From positions 496,001-560,000 of the forward strand of contig CAVQEK010000013.1 in the NCBI GenBank assembly GCA_963711495.1: a DNA stretch of 64,000 bases, in the 5' to 3' direction. Position 1 is the stretch's first letter, and each line of letters begins with the position of its first letter. The position numbers were made by a program, and so were the translations under genes. Of this stretch, positions 8,204 through 16,744 are shown in pieces. The notes under the pieces were generated by a model that saw only the letters and a list, made by a program, of their open reading frames with translations, had not been told where the DNA came from and searched no databases. The DNA is from CAVQEK01 sp963711495 (GTDB lineage Bacteria > Bacteroidota > Bacteroidia > Cytophagales > Cyclobacteriaceae).

Positions 8204-9466
8204 ATGAAAATTAATATTTTTAAGAAAATATGGCTCATCTTACTCTCGGTAGGACCGGGAATATTTTGTATTGGGTATACCATAGGAACAGGCAGTGTTA
8301 CTTCCATGATAAAGTCCGGTAGTCAGTATGGAGTACAATTATTGTGGGTACTTTTTTTAAGTGCATTTTTTGCCTGGATATTGATGGATTCTTATGGCCG
8401 TTTTGCTGCAGTTACCGGTAATACAGCAATAAATGCTTTCAGAATACATTTGAAAATGGGCAGGTTTTGGGCAATCCTTACGATCACTGGAGTTGTCATG
8501 GGGCAGTGGAGTGCCTTATCAGGAATCCTCGGCCTTACAAGTAATGCCATTTTTGAAGTTTTGAGAATGTTTTTCCCCTCGATAAATGAAGTCAACTATT
8601 GGGCAGTACTTGGTATCGCCGTAGTGTTAATTATCATAATGTATGCCTTTTTATTGGTGGGGAAATACTCCTTCATTGAAAAAGTATTGGTAGTATTTGT
8701 TTCATTAATGGGCATTTCCTTCATTCTTTCCATGTTTATGGTGCTCCCTTCGCCGTCTGAAATTGCCAGAGGATTTATCCCGAGCATCCCTCCAGGTGGA
8801 AATTTGATGGTGGCGGCTTTTGTTGGTACAACAATGGCTGCACCAACCTTTATCGTGAGACCATTGATTGTAAAAGAAAAGGGCTGGAATAAATCGCACT
8901 TAAAAGAACAAAGAAGAGATGCGTTGATTTCAGCAATATTTCTTTTCGTAATAAGTGCAACAATAATGATCGCTGCAACCGGGGCACTTTTCCATGAAGG
9001 TAAAATTGTTACCAAGGTATTGGACATGGTTTATGCACTTGAACCAGTGGCTGGCAAGTTTGCTGTTGCAGTATTTATGATTGGAGCAATGAGTGCCGGA
9101 CTTTCGTCAATAGTTCCTATATTAATGGTCCTGCCATTACTGATTGGCGATTATAAACAGGGTAAAATGGATTTGAAATCTCCAACTTTCAAATTGTTAG
9201 CCGCATTGGCATGCCTGGTTGGCCTGGTTGTGCCTGTCTTTGGCGCCAATCCGATAATGGCTCAAATTGCAACTCAGGTAGCCAGTGTTTTTATTTTACC
9301 TGTTGTAATCGGAGGAATTATAATATTAATAAACCGGAAATCAATAATGGGCGAATATAAAGCCAATATTTATTTGAATCTGGCTCTTATTGCAGCATTG
9401 ACATTTTCTTTGATTATTTCCTACAGGGGGATATTAGGATTGAACGAATATTTTACAAAAATATAA
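8204..9466 (+). CDS. Nramp-like transporter lacking the canonical metal-binding motifs
   Basis: This 420-aa polytopic membrane protein has about 11 hydrophobic helices and the Nramp beginning GPGIFCIGYTIGTGSVTSMI. In metal-transporting Nramp proteins, TM1 carries DPGN and TM6 carries MPH; here TM1 reads IGTG (residues 27-30) and TM6 reads GTTMAAPTFIVRP (208-220), so the Asp, Asn and Met ligands are missing. It is thus a divergent LeuT-fold member whose substrate may not be a transition metal. It is the first gene of a unit with a secreted isochorismatase-ThuA protein (10-bp gap) and a Tat-exported oxidoreductase, which suggests uptake of a small organic product. That inference is weak. Confidence 0.7.
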   Translation: MKINIFKKIWLILLSVGPGIFCIGYTIGTGSVTSMIKSGSQYGVQLLWVLFLSAFFAWILMDSYGRFAAVTGNTAINAFRIHLKMGRFWAILTITGVVMGQWSALSGILGLTSNAIFEVLRMFFPSINEVNYWAVLGIAVVLIIIMYAFLLVGKYSFIEKVLVVFVSLMGISFILSMFMVLPSPSEIARGFIPSIPPGGNLMVAAFVGTTMAAPTFIVRPLIVKEKGWNKSHLKEQRRDALISAIFLFVISATIMIAATGALFHEGKIVTKVLDMVYALEPVAGKFAVAVFMIGAMSAGLSSIVPILMVLPLLIGDYKQGKMDLKSPTFKLLAALACLVGLVVPVFGANPIMAQIATQVASVFILPVVIGGIIILINRKSIMGEYKANIYLNLALIAALTFSLIISYRGILGLNEYFTKI

Positions 9467-9475
9467 TTTAATAAA

Positions 9476-11095
9476 ATGAGATCGATGAAATACCTTTTAG
9501 CTTGTACTTTTTCCATGCTTTTGATGGCGGCCGGACAAAAGACCAGTCACGAAACAGCGGATGAAATAATAAGAATATCCCTGCAAAAAAGAATCCCCTC
9601 CGACCTGGATAAAGAAGGCTTAATTTTAGTAAATGAAATCCAGGAATGGCAAGCCAAAGAAACAGCCATCATTATTTGTGATATGTGGGACAAACATTGG
9701 TGTAAGAGTGCTACAAGCAGAGTGGCGGAGATGGCCCCCCATATAAATAAAGTGATTTCCATTGCAAGAGAAAAAGGCGTCCAGATTGTTCACGCCCCAA
9801 GTGATTGCATGGATTATTATAAAAATTATCCTGGAAGAAAATTGGCGATGAAGTATAAAATTAAGGGAATTGAAGCCCGGCTTGGCAGTGGAACGTTGGC
9901 TCGTGAAGTGGAAGAAAATTGGCCATTTAAAATCTCCGGTGGAGGATGCGATGATAAACCACAGTGCAAGGAAGGTAGCGTATGGACGAAACAAATCGAT
10001 AGTATAGAAATTAAAGATGGGGATATTATTACTGATTCGGGAGTGGAAGCAGGGAGCTATTTTGTTAAGAAAGGCATTAAAAATGTCATATTGGTAGGAG
10101 TTCATACCAACATGTGTGTCATTGGTCGTTCATTTGGTTTACGCAATATGAGTCGGTTAGGGATGAATGTTGTGTTAATGCGAGATTTGACCGATACCAT
10201 GTATGATTCGGGTTCATTGCCTTTTGTGTCACATTTTACCGGAAACAGCCTCATGGACGAATATATTGAAAAGTATGTTTGTCCTACCATCGTTTCTACT
10301 GATTTGACTGGCGAAAAACAATTTAGATTCAAAAATGACAAGCGCCCGGTTGTTGCATTTATCACTGCTGAAAGTGAGTATCGTGCCAACCAAAGATTGC
10401 CGGAATTTGCACATGAATTATTGCTCACTAAAAATGTGAATTGTGAATTTGCTCTTGGAAAACCGATTATGGATGGCGAAGGCCGTCACAATATTGAAAA
10501 CCTTCAAATATTGAATGATGCTGATCTTGCGGTAATCTTTATTCGAAGGAGAGCGCTGGAAGAAAAAAAGATGGCATTGATCAAGAATTATGTCAAAAGT
10601 GGAAAGCCAGTACTTGGTATACGTACTGCCAGTCATGCTTTCGATCCTAAAGGGAACGTCCCAAGAGAAGGAGGGGGAGTGGTAGCAGCCGATGGAAAAG
10701 TATCGGATTATTTATCTGATTGGACTGAGTTTGATGAAGAAATTTTGGGTGGTAATTACAATGGCCACTATGGCCATTTAGACGAGGGAACCAAAGTTTC
10801 CATCGTACCGGGTATGGAAAATCACCCGTTGCTAAAAGGGGTAAGTCCGGAAGTTTTTGTGAGCTCGAGCTGGCTGTACAAAAACAGACCACTTCGATCC
10901 GAAAAGGCACAAGTACTTATGTTGGGTACTATTCCTGGGCAGCCATCGGAACCTGTATTATGGATAAATGAAAATAAGTATGGGAAAGTCATTTATACAT
11001 CTCTTGGCCACTGGGATGATTGGGAAATTGATAGTTTTAAAAAAATCATGTCAAATTCTGTAGAGTATTTGTTAAGCATTAAATCTGAGCAATGA
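9476..11095 (+). CDS. Exported isochorismatase-family / ThuA-like fusion protein
   Basis: A 539-aa protein with an N-terminal signal-peptide-like segment (KYLLACTFSMLLMAAG). Residues about 55-260 form a cysteine-hydrolase (isochorismatase) domain, with the catalytic Asp in AIIICDMWDKHW and the nucleophile Cys in VGVHTNMCVIGRS. Residues about 285-535 form a ThuA-like domain (class-I glutamine-amidotransferase fold; LGIRTASHAF, YNGHYGHL, VIYTSLGHWDDW). ThuA domains are tied to carbohydrate use; cysteine hydrolases cleave amide or ester bonds. The pairing in one exported chain suggests breakdown of a sugar or amide compound in the periplasm. The stop overlaps the next gene's start by 4 bp. An alternative start at the internal ATG (9485) is possible. 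Confidence 0.82.
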   Translation: MRSMKYLLACTFSMLLMAAGQKTSHETADEIIRISLQKRIPSDLDKEGLILVNEIQEWQAKETAIIICDMWDKHWCKSATSRVAEMAPHINKVISIAREKGVQIVHAPSDCMDYYKNYPGRKLAMKYKIKGIEARLGSGTLAREVEENWPFKISGGGCDDKPQCKEGSVWTKQIDSIEIKDGDIITDSGVEAGSYFVKKGIKNVILVGVHTNMCVIGRSFGLRNMSRLGMNVVLMRDLTDTMYDSGSLPFVSHFTGNSLMDEYIEKYVCPTIVSTDLTGEKQFRFKNDKRPVVAFITAESEYRANQRLPEFAHELLLTKNVNCEFALGKPIMDGEGRHNIENLQILNDADLAVIFIRRRALEEKKMALIKNYVKSGKPVLGIRTASHAFDPKGNVPREGGGVVAADGKVSDYLSDWTEFDEEILGGNYNGHYGHLDEGTKVSIVPGMENHPLLKGVSPEVFVSSSWLYKNRPLRSEKAQVLMLGTIPGQPSEPVLWINENKYGKVIYTSLGHWDDWEIDSFKKIMSNSVEYLLSIKSEQ

Positions 11096-12453
11096 TGAAA
11101 AGACGAGATTTTATAGGAAAAACCGTAGGGAGCGCTGCTGCCATTTCAATAGTGGGTTCTGGCGCACTGTCTTCTTCATTCGTTGGGGCAAACCAAAAAG
11201 TTGTACTGGCGATTATTGGTGCGGGAAGCCGGGGCAGAGCGACCATAATTAACACCTGCAAAGTCAATAAAAATGTAGTGATAAAAACGGTTTGTGATGT
11301 AAACGACCTAAAGGCAGCAATGACTATTGATGCCATAGAAAATGAATTGGGTTATAAATGCAAGCATGCGCGCAATATGAAGGAGGTCATGGATGATAAA
11401 GATATTGACGCGGTTTGGATTTCTACTCCGGAACATTGGCATGCCTTAGCCACCATATGGGCCTGTCAGGCTGGGAAAGATGTGTATGTAGAAAAGAATC
11501 CTACAATCAATATATGGGAAGGCCGCAAAATGGTGGAGGCTGCCGAAAAATACGATCGAATTGTGCAGATCGGATTTCAAAACCGAAGCGCACCATACGG
11601 ATTTTCTGCACGAGATTATATAAAAAGTGGTAAGCTTGGCAAGGTGGTTCAAGTGAAATCATATAATATGCTTGGAGGAAGTAAATGGATAGCGCAGCCT
11701 GATGAAGAAATACCGAAAGGACTAGATTGGGACGCTTGGCTTGGACCTGCAGCCTATCGTCCCTATAATCCGAATATTCATAGTATGGAGGAACGTGGTG
11801 GATGGGGAAGCTATTGGGACTTTAGTGGCGGGACATTGGCCGATGATGCCAGTCATGTTTTGGATTTGGCACGTATGGTACTCGGCGATCCAGGGCATCC
11901 ACAATCTGTATATGGATGGGGGGGAAATAACGCCTGGGGTTCAAAAAGGGAAACTCCAGAGTTTCAGAGCATGACTTTCGATTTTAGAGACTTTTCCTGG
12001 ACTTGCGAAAGTGGAAACGCTACTAACTATATGACTAAAACCCCACAATCGATTAGGGAAAGTGATTCACAATTTCCCAACTGGGCACAGAATGCAACAA
12101 GAACGGAAATATATGGTACAGAAGGCCTTATGTATTTGGGCCGACATGGAGGAGGTTGGCAAGTATTTGGTAATGATGGAGAAGTATTGGCCCAGGAATA
12201 TGGACTTGTGCCCGATGACCCACACCAACTTAATTTTATAGAAAGTATCAGGGAGCACAAGCAACCGAATGCTCTTGTCGAGCAGGGTCATTTGAGCGCT
12301 ACACTCGTGCATTTGGGAAATATTGCTTATCGCGTTGGTAATAAGCAACTGTTTTTCGATGGAGAAAATGAAAAATTCATTGGTAACGATGATGCAAATC
12401 AATTGATTAAAAATTCTTATAGAGAAAATTATCACATTCCGGAAAAGGTTTAG
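11092..12453 (+). CDS. Gfo/Idh/MocA-family oxidoreductase with Tat signal
   Basis: A 453-aa protein with a twin-arginine signal (MMKRRDFIGKTVGSAAA) followed by a Rossmann dinucleotide site (LAIIGAGSRGRATIIN). The segment WISTPEHWHALATIWACQAG and the catalytic-lysine region VYVEKNP are typical; most family members have EKP, so Pro is replaced by Asn here. The C-terminal alpha/beta domain (SYWDFSGGTLADDASHVLDL, TEIYGTEGLMYLG) matches periplasmic Bacteroidota members that act on sugars or sugar derivatives with tightly bound NAD(P). It is translationally coupled to the isochorismatase-ThuA gene, and with the Nramp-like transporter forms a three-gene unit. Confidence 0.88.
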   Translation: MMKRRDFIGKTVGSAAAISIVGSGALSSSFVGANQKVVLAIIGAGSRGRATIINTCKVNKNVVIKTVCDVNDLKAAMTIDAIENELGYKCKHARNMKEVMDDKDIDAVWISTPEHWHALATIWACQAGKDVYVEKNPTINIWEGRKMVEAAEKYDRIVQIGFQNRSAPYGFSARDYIKSGKLGKVVQVKSYNMLGGSKWIAQPDEEIPKGLDWDAWLGPAAYRPYNPNIHSMEERGGWGSYWDFSGGTLADDASHVLDLARMVLGDPGHPQSVYGWGGNNAWGSKRETPEFQSMTFDFRDFSWTCESGNATNYMTKTPQSIRESDSQFPNWAQNATRTEIYGTEGLMYLGRHGGGWQVFGNDGEVLAQEYGLVPDDPHQLNFIESIREHKQPNALVEQGHLSATLVHLGNIAYRVGNKQLFFDGENEKFIGNDDANQLIKNSYRENYHIPEKV

Positions 12454-12802
12454 TATTTCCGGATTTTCCTGTAATGATGCCATGAATCTAACCACATAAT
12501 TTTTTGTTTAAATCAATTTTCAATATGGCAAAGAAAGCAAATGCAAGCAACAAGGTAATTCTGGCATTAATAGGTGAAAGAGTGGATGAACAGGATTAAT
12601 TTTAAGTATAAAAGAGAATACACGCAATATTGAAGTTGGATATGATATTGATGTAGATTAATCACGGGGTGATCGGGCCATCGAAGACCTTTATAAAATA
12701 TGGACATACCCACCTAAAAAGGTTGTCCCGTTTTCCTTGGTTAATTTTGAAAAGTGCGTTTCCGCGGCCTGAGGGCTGGTTTGGGATTGATTTGGGTGTC
12801 CC
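12454..12802 (+). other. Debris region with a truncated 24-codon reading frame
   Basis: Between the oxidoreductase and the transposase remnant lies a short frame at 12525-12599 (starts MAKKANASNKVILALIG, stops after 24 codons). Its SNKVILALIG stretch resembles the QKVVLAIIGAG strand of the neighbouring Gfo/Idh/MocA protein, so it may be the broken start of a second such gene. The rest shows no gene. Confidence 0.4.
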
Positions 12803-13910
12803 ATGGGCCAAATTTGGTTATTTTGGGGTATGTTTGTCAGGAAAAAGAAGAACCCCAGCGGTATGATCAGTGTTCAGGTTATTGATAAAAGTACTGGGAA
12901 GTATGTTGTCAAGAAGACAATAGGGTCAGGCAGCAACCCATTAGAGGTCGAAAGGCTGATTGAACTTGGGCATCAATGGATAAGCGCATATACAGGCCAA
13001 CAGGGGATTGATTTCACCAATTATAAAAGGCTTGCCCAGACTGTACTTGATCAGGTTACAGAGATTACCATATCAGGTGTTAAATTGCTTTTGGGCCGTA
13101 TTTTTGATCAGATCGGATTCAATCAAATTGACTCACCTTTTTAAACCCCTGGTACTATCCAGGTTGGAGAGTCCATCGAGTAAGTTGAAAACAACGGACT
13201 ATCTGGCCAAGTATTACTCCCTGCAGATTGACGTTGAGAGCATTTATCGATACATGGACACATTGTATAATACACAAAAGGCGACCGTACAACAGTTGAG
13301 CTATCACCACACTAAAAGAATATTAGGGGGCGAAATCAGGATGGTTTTCTATGATGTGACGACCTTATACTTTGAAATTGAAAAAGAGGACACATTACGT
13401 AAGACGGGATTCTCTAAGGACGAAAAACACCAAAACCCACTGATAGTATTAGGTATTAGGGCTTTTGGTCAGCACTAACGGTTACCCATTGACCTATGAT
13501 ATATTCGAAGGTGACAAATATGAGGGAGACGCCATGCTTCCTATTATAGATGCTTTTAGACAAAAATACAGCTTCGAAAGCTTGACCATTGTTGCGGACT
13601 CTGGGTTGATAAGTGACCGGAATATAAAGGATCTGGAGGAAAGGGGGTACAAATATATTTTGGGGGCCAGGATTAAGAACCAACCTCGTAATATTGAAGA
13701 ACAGATATGCGCGCTTGGCCTCAGGGATGGAGAAAGCAAAATAATATGGAAGGATCCAGGCACGGCCCTGATCCTTAACTTTTCAGCCAAACGGGCCAGG
13801 AAGAATTTTCCGAAGAGATCAAAACCATAAAAGGTGCCGGAGGAAAACAGGAGCTTTCCGTTGATACAGGCTGCATTTTGAAAACGGGAAAACACAAAAG
13901 TAAGTAATAC
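12803..13910 (+). pseudogene. Degenerate IS1634/IS4-like transposase
   Basis: Three consecutive frames together encode one DDE transposase: 12803-13144 (SVQVIDKSTGKYVVKKTIGS), about 13140-13476 (MVFYDVTTLYFEIEKED, with a probable catalytic Asp) and about 13465-13830 (PLTYDIFEGDKYEGD, then TIVADSGLISDRNI with a second Asp, then LNFSAKRARKNF). The RARK motif is where IS1634-family proteins continue for another ~200 residues; here the frame breaks and ends. Two frameshifts plus a 3' truncation make it non-functional. I found no clear terminal inverted repeats. It lies just beyond the 3' end of the convergent eCIS operon and marks its border. Residual text after it (13934-13999) may be host-gene debris. 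Confidence 0.8.
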
Positions 13911-14083
13911 ACTCGCCAACAACAGTTCTGAATGAATGGGGTTTCATCGGTCAGGATACTTTGGTGTACTTAGAACATCCGCCACTATTAATAAATTAAA
14001 ACAGCGGTGAGGCTTTGAAACCTTACTTTATTAAAATCTAAAGTTGAAAATAGCATGATATGATAATCAACAATCATTTACAA

Positions 14084-15430
14084 TCATAATGCCTTCCCCT
14101 CTTTGCCCAGTTCATTCATGATCCCTTTCAACAGATCTTCTTTTAAAAGGACTTTTCGTTTGCTAGCCAAGGCTTGCAGGCAGGTGTATTGCACCACATT
14201 CATAATGTTAGCCCCGGTCAGCTCATACTGCCGGGCGATAACCGCGAGATCAATATCACTTTCCAGTTTTATATTGGCAGGAAATGATTTTTTCCATAGT
14301 TCCATACGTTCATTGTACTTGGGTGGCGGGAAATAAATGTGGGATTGAAACCGGCGCGTAAAGGCATCATCAATATTGCTTTTAAAATTTGTGGCTAATA
14401 TTACCAATCCGTTATAATCTTCAGTTCTCTGCAGCAAAAAAGAGACTTCCTGATTGGCATATTTGTCGTGTGCATCGCGCACATTCGTGCGTTTACCAAA
14501 CAATGCGTCGGCTTCATCAAAAAACAGGATCCAGTCTTTATTTTCTGCCTTGTCAAAAAGATTTGCCAGGTTCTTTTCAGTTTCTCCAATGAACTTGGAC
14601 ACCACCATAGACAGATCAATTTTATAAACTTCCTTATTGGTATATTTGCCCAGCAACGAGGCAGTAAGAGTTTTACCAGTTCCCGGAGGGCCGTGAAAAA
14701 GCACACGGTATCCCGGCTTTAATTTCCTGGCCATCCCCCAATCCTGAAGTAAGGTATTCCCATATTCAATCCAGGATTTCAAATCCTTTATTTGATTGAG
14801 GGTTTCATCAGGCAGCACCAGGTCGTCCCATCCCATGAGGGTTTCGATGCGCCGTGCCGGGAAATAAATACCAAATCGTGGTCTTGATACTCTCCCCAAT
14901 GTAAACAACTCCACATATTCCTGCGAAATCACCATTTTACCGCTCATTACCGGCTCTCCATGAGGAGGTTCCTCCAACCAAACAATTTGATGCTTAGCCA
15001 GAAACTGGTCCGGATAGAGCAGTTTTTGCATTTCAAGACGTTTGTTTATATTATTGCCAGCTATAATGAATAAAGCTGTCTCGCCTGTCGGTATAAAGCC
15101 CCTGAAATTATTTCCACGGACTCCGCCTATATCCCGAAAATCTCCTGATTTCGGCAATCTGCTTTCGATCACCCGGTCAAATAAATCCGGTTGCGCGTGG
15201 GGCGCAATGGCAATAAGCAACAAGACTGCTTCATCTTCACTTAACTTCTTTTTAATAAATTCCGGCAAGCGAAGGCTCCACGCATCAAAATTGGGAAGTA
15301 ATGGTGACTGGACATTGTCTTCGGAACCGAAAAACCGATTCAACCTAAAAACAAGCAATTCTTCCAGATATTGAAACTCAGGCGGCCTGCCGATAATCTC
15401 CTGAACAACTTTGGTTTGGGTTGTACTCAC
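14084..15430 (-). CDS. eCIS-associated AAA+ ATPase (Afp15-like)
   Basis: This 448-aa protein has a variable N-terminal domain (residues 1-~210) and a C-terminal AAA module. Walker A is GPPGTGKTLTASLLG, Walker B is WILFFDEADALFG, and an arginine-finger region (DDAFTRRFQSHIYFP) follows. Essentially every eCIS locus has one such ATPase (Afp15/PVC15), thought to act in assembly or loading of the particle in the cytoplasm. Here it is the last gene of the long leftward operon, 11 bp after a small membrane protein and directly downstream of a ParA gene. The order differs from Afp, where the ATPase follows the tape measure directly. Confidence 0.92.
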   Translation of the reverse strand: MSTTQTKVVQEIIGRPPEFQYLEELLVFRLNRFFGSEDNVQSPLLPNFDAWSLRLPEFIKKKLSEDEAVLLLIAIAPHAQPDLFDRVIESRLPKSGDFRDIGGVRGNNFRGFIPTGETALFIIAGNNINKRLEMQKLLYPDQFLAKHQIVWLEEPPHGEPVMSGKMVISQEYVELFTLGRVSRPRFGIYFPARRIETLMGWDDLVLPDETLNQIKDLKSWIEYGNTLLQDWGMARKLKPGYRVLFHGPPGTGKTLTASLLGKYTNKEVYKIDLSMVVSKFIGETEKNLANLFDKAENKDWILFFDEADALFGKRTNVRDAHDKYANQEVSFLLQRTEDYNGLVILATNFKSNIDDAFTRRFQSHIYFPPPKYNERMELWKKSFPANIKLESDIDLAVIARQYELTGANIMNVVQYTCLQALASKRKVLLKEDLLKGIMNELGKEGKAL

Positions 15431-15441
15431 AGATTACTTTA

Positions 15442-15948
15442 TCAAATAAGTAAACATAGAAATGACAAGAGCAACCAGAACAAAATAGTGGTGCCGTAAA
15501 TGGCTGTCTCTGCCTCTATTTTACCCCACTTTTTTAAATTCCATAGTGAGGAAAGTAATTGGAACTGGCCCTTACTTCTTAATAACGAGTAGGGGCCGGC
15601 TAAAGTCATATCGACTTTTTTATTTTCAATCTCAAATTGTGTCTTCTTCGACTCCAGGATCTCTGCATAACTTCTGAAAGTATCACCAATAAATATATTC
15701 TTTTTTTCCCAGCGAAAAATAAAATAAGTGATCAACGCTCCAAAGACACTTGTTAAAACCAATAATGGGGGTGGCATTTTCTGGACAAAAAAACAGATGG
15801 TCATAATTGCCACCAACGAAATCAGCGGTACCAGAACCATTAATTTGAAGCTGATGGCATCCGAACCCTTTATTCTTCTGCAAATCTCCCTGTACAATGC
15901 TTTATCATCCAGGGAATTGACAATAAAATTGAAATTCTCACTCTTCAT
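15442..15948 (-). CDS. Small membrane protein of the eCIS locus
   Basis: 168 aa of unrecognised family. Two adjacent hydrophobic helices (about residues 35-80, including LMVLVPLISLVAIMTICFF and LLVLTSVFGALITYFIF) and a C-terminal one (TILFWLLLSFLCLLI) predict three membrane segments with a cytoplasmic middle loop. Its start overlaps the ParA stop by 4 bp and it precedes the ATPase by 11 bp. The tight packing between ParA and AAA+ genes suggests these three work together, possibly anchoring or positioning injection particles at the membrane. This is inference. Confidence 0.75.
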   Translation of the reverse strand: MKSENFNFIVNSLDDKALYREICRRIKGSDAISFKLMVLVPLISLVAIMTICFFVQKMPPPLLVLTSVFGALITYFIFRWEKKNIFIGDTFRSYAEILESKKTQFEIENKKVDMTLAGPYSLLRSKGQFQLLSSLWNLKKWGKIEAETAIYGTTILFWLLLSFLCLLI

Positions 15949-16730
15949 TGTTTTATCGGCTGACGAATTTTCATTAAAAACTCAGATGACAAAAGCCTAT
16001 AATCAGAAGCTCCATGACAATGCTTATCGTAGGTAAATATATCTACCCCCTTTTCCTGCGCCTGTGCCAATGCAATATTAGTGCGAATACGAGTTTTGAA
16101 TACCTGGTCCCCAAACGCCTCAACCATCTGATCTTCCACACGGCGTGTCATACTTTTCCGGGCATCATATTTGGTGAAGACAAAACCTGCAATTTGCAAT
16201 TGAGGGTTGAGTAGCTTTTTTACGGTATTAAAAGCGCGCAGGAAACTTTGTAACCCTTTGAATGGCAGAAACTCTGCCTGCAGTGGTAAAAGCACATAAT
16301 CACTCGCCACCAATGCATTCACCGTGAGCATCCCAATTGCAGGGGGACAATCAATAAAAACAAAATCGTATTGTTTGGCCATGGGTTCCAACATCCAGGT
16401 AAATGCTTTTTCTCTGCCGTAAAGGCTCACAAGCTCGAGTTCTGCACTGGCCAGTTCTATTGAGGAAGGCACAATGGGAATACCGGATTGTGTTTGCCGT
16501 ATGATTTTTTCCAGCGCTGTGTCTTCTCCGGCTATCACTTTTTTCAACTCAGTATAAAGATTATGATCAGGCTCTTCCGTTAAACCCAAAGATTGTGTGA
16601 GATTGGCTTGCGGATCAGCGTCAATAAGCAACACTTTTTTTCTTTCACGGTGCAAAGCAGCCGCCAAGTTGATGGCGGTTGTAGTCTTTCCGGAACCGCC
16701 TTTTTGCATGGCTATGGATATTACTGGCAT
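15945..16730 (-). CDS. ParA/MinD-family ATPase in the eCIS operon
   Basis: A 261-aa deviant-Walker ATPase: SIAMQKGGSGKTTTAINLAA carries the signature lysine (KGGxGKTT), DADPQANLTQSLG follows, and Walker B is FVFIDCPPAIGML. The C-terminus matches chromosomal ParA (Soj-like) proteins. No parB or centromere-like repeat is adjacent, so plasmid or chromosome segregation is not supported. Orphan ParA proteins commonly position large cytoplasmic complexes. In a leftward operon with eCIS genes, overlapping a membrane-protein gene by 4 bp, it could distribute or localise injection particles; this is inference. Confidence 0.9.
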   Translation of the reverse strand: MPVISIAMQKGGSGKTTTAINLAAALHRERKKVLLIDADPQANLTQSLGLTEEPDHNLYTELKKVIAGEDTALEKIIRQTQSGIPIVPSSIELASAELELVSLYGREKAFTWMLEPMAKQYDFVFIDCPPAIGMLTVNALVASDYVLLPLQAEFLPFKGLQSFLRAFNTVKKLLNPQLQIAGFVFTKYDARKSMTRRVEDQMVEAFGDQVFKTRIRTNIALAQAQEKGVDIFTYDKHCHGASDYRLLSSEFLMKIRQPIKQ

Positions 16731-16744
16731 ACCGACGTAGTTTG

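Noticed and set aside
15945..16730. Plasmid partition system
   Set aside because: No ParB gene or centromere-like repeats next to ParA; the surrounding genes are eCIS components.
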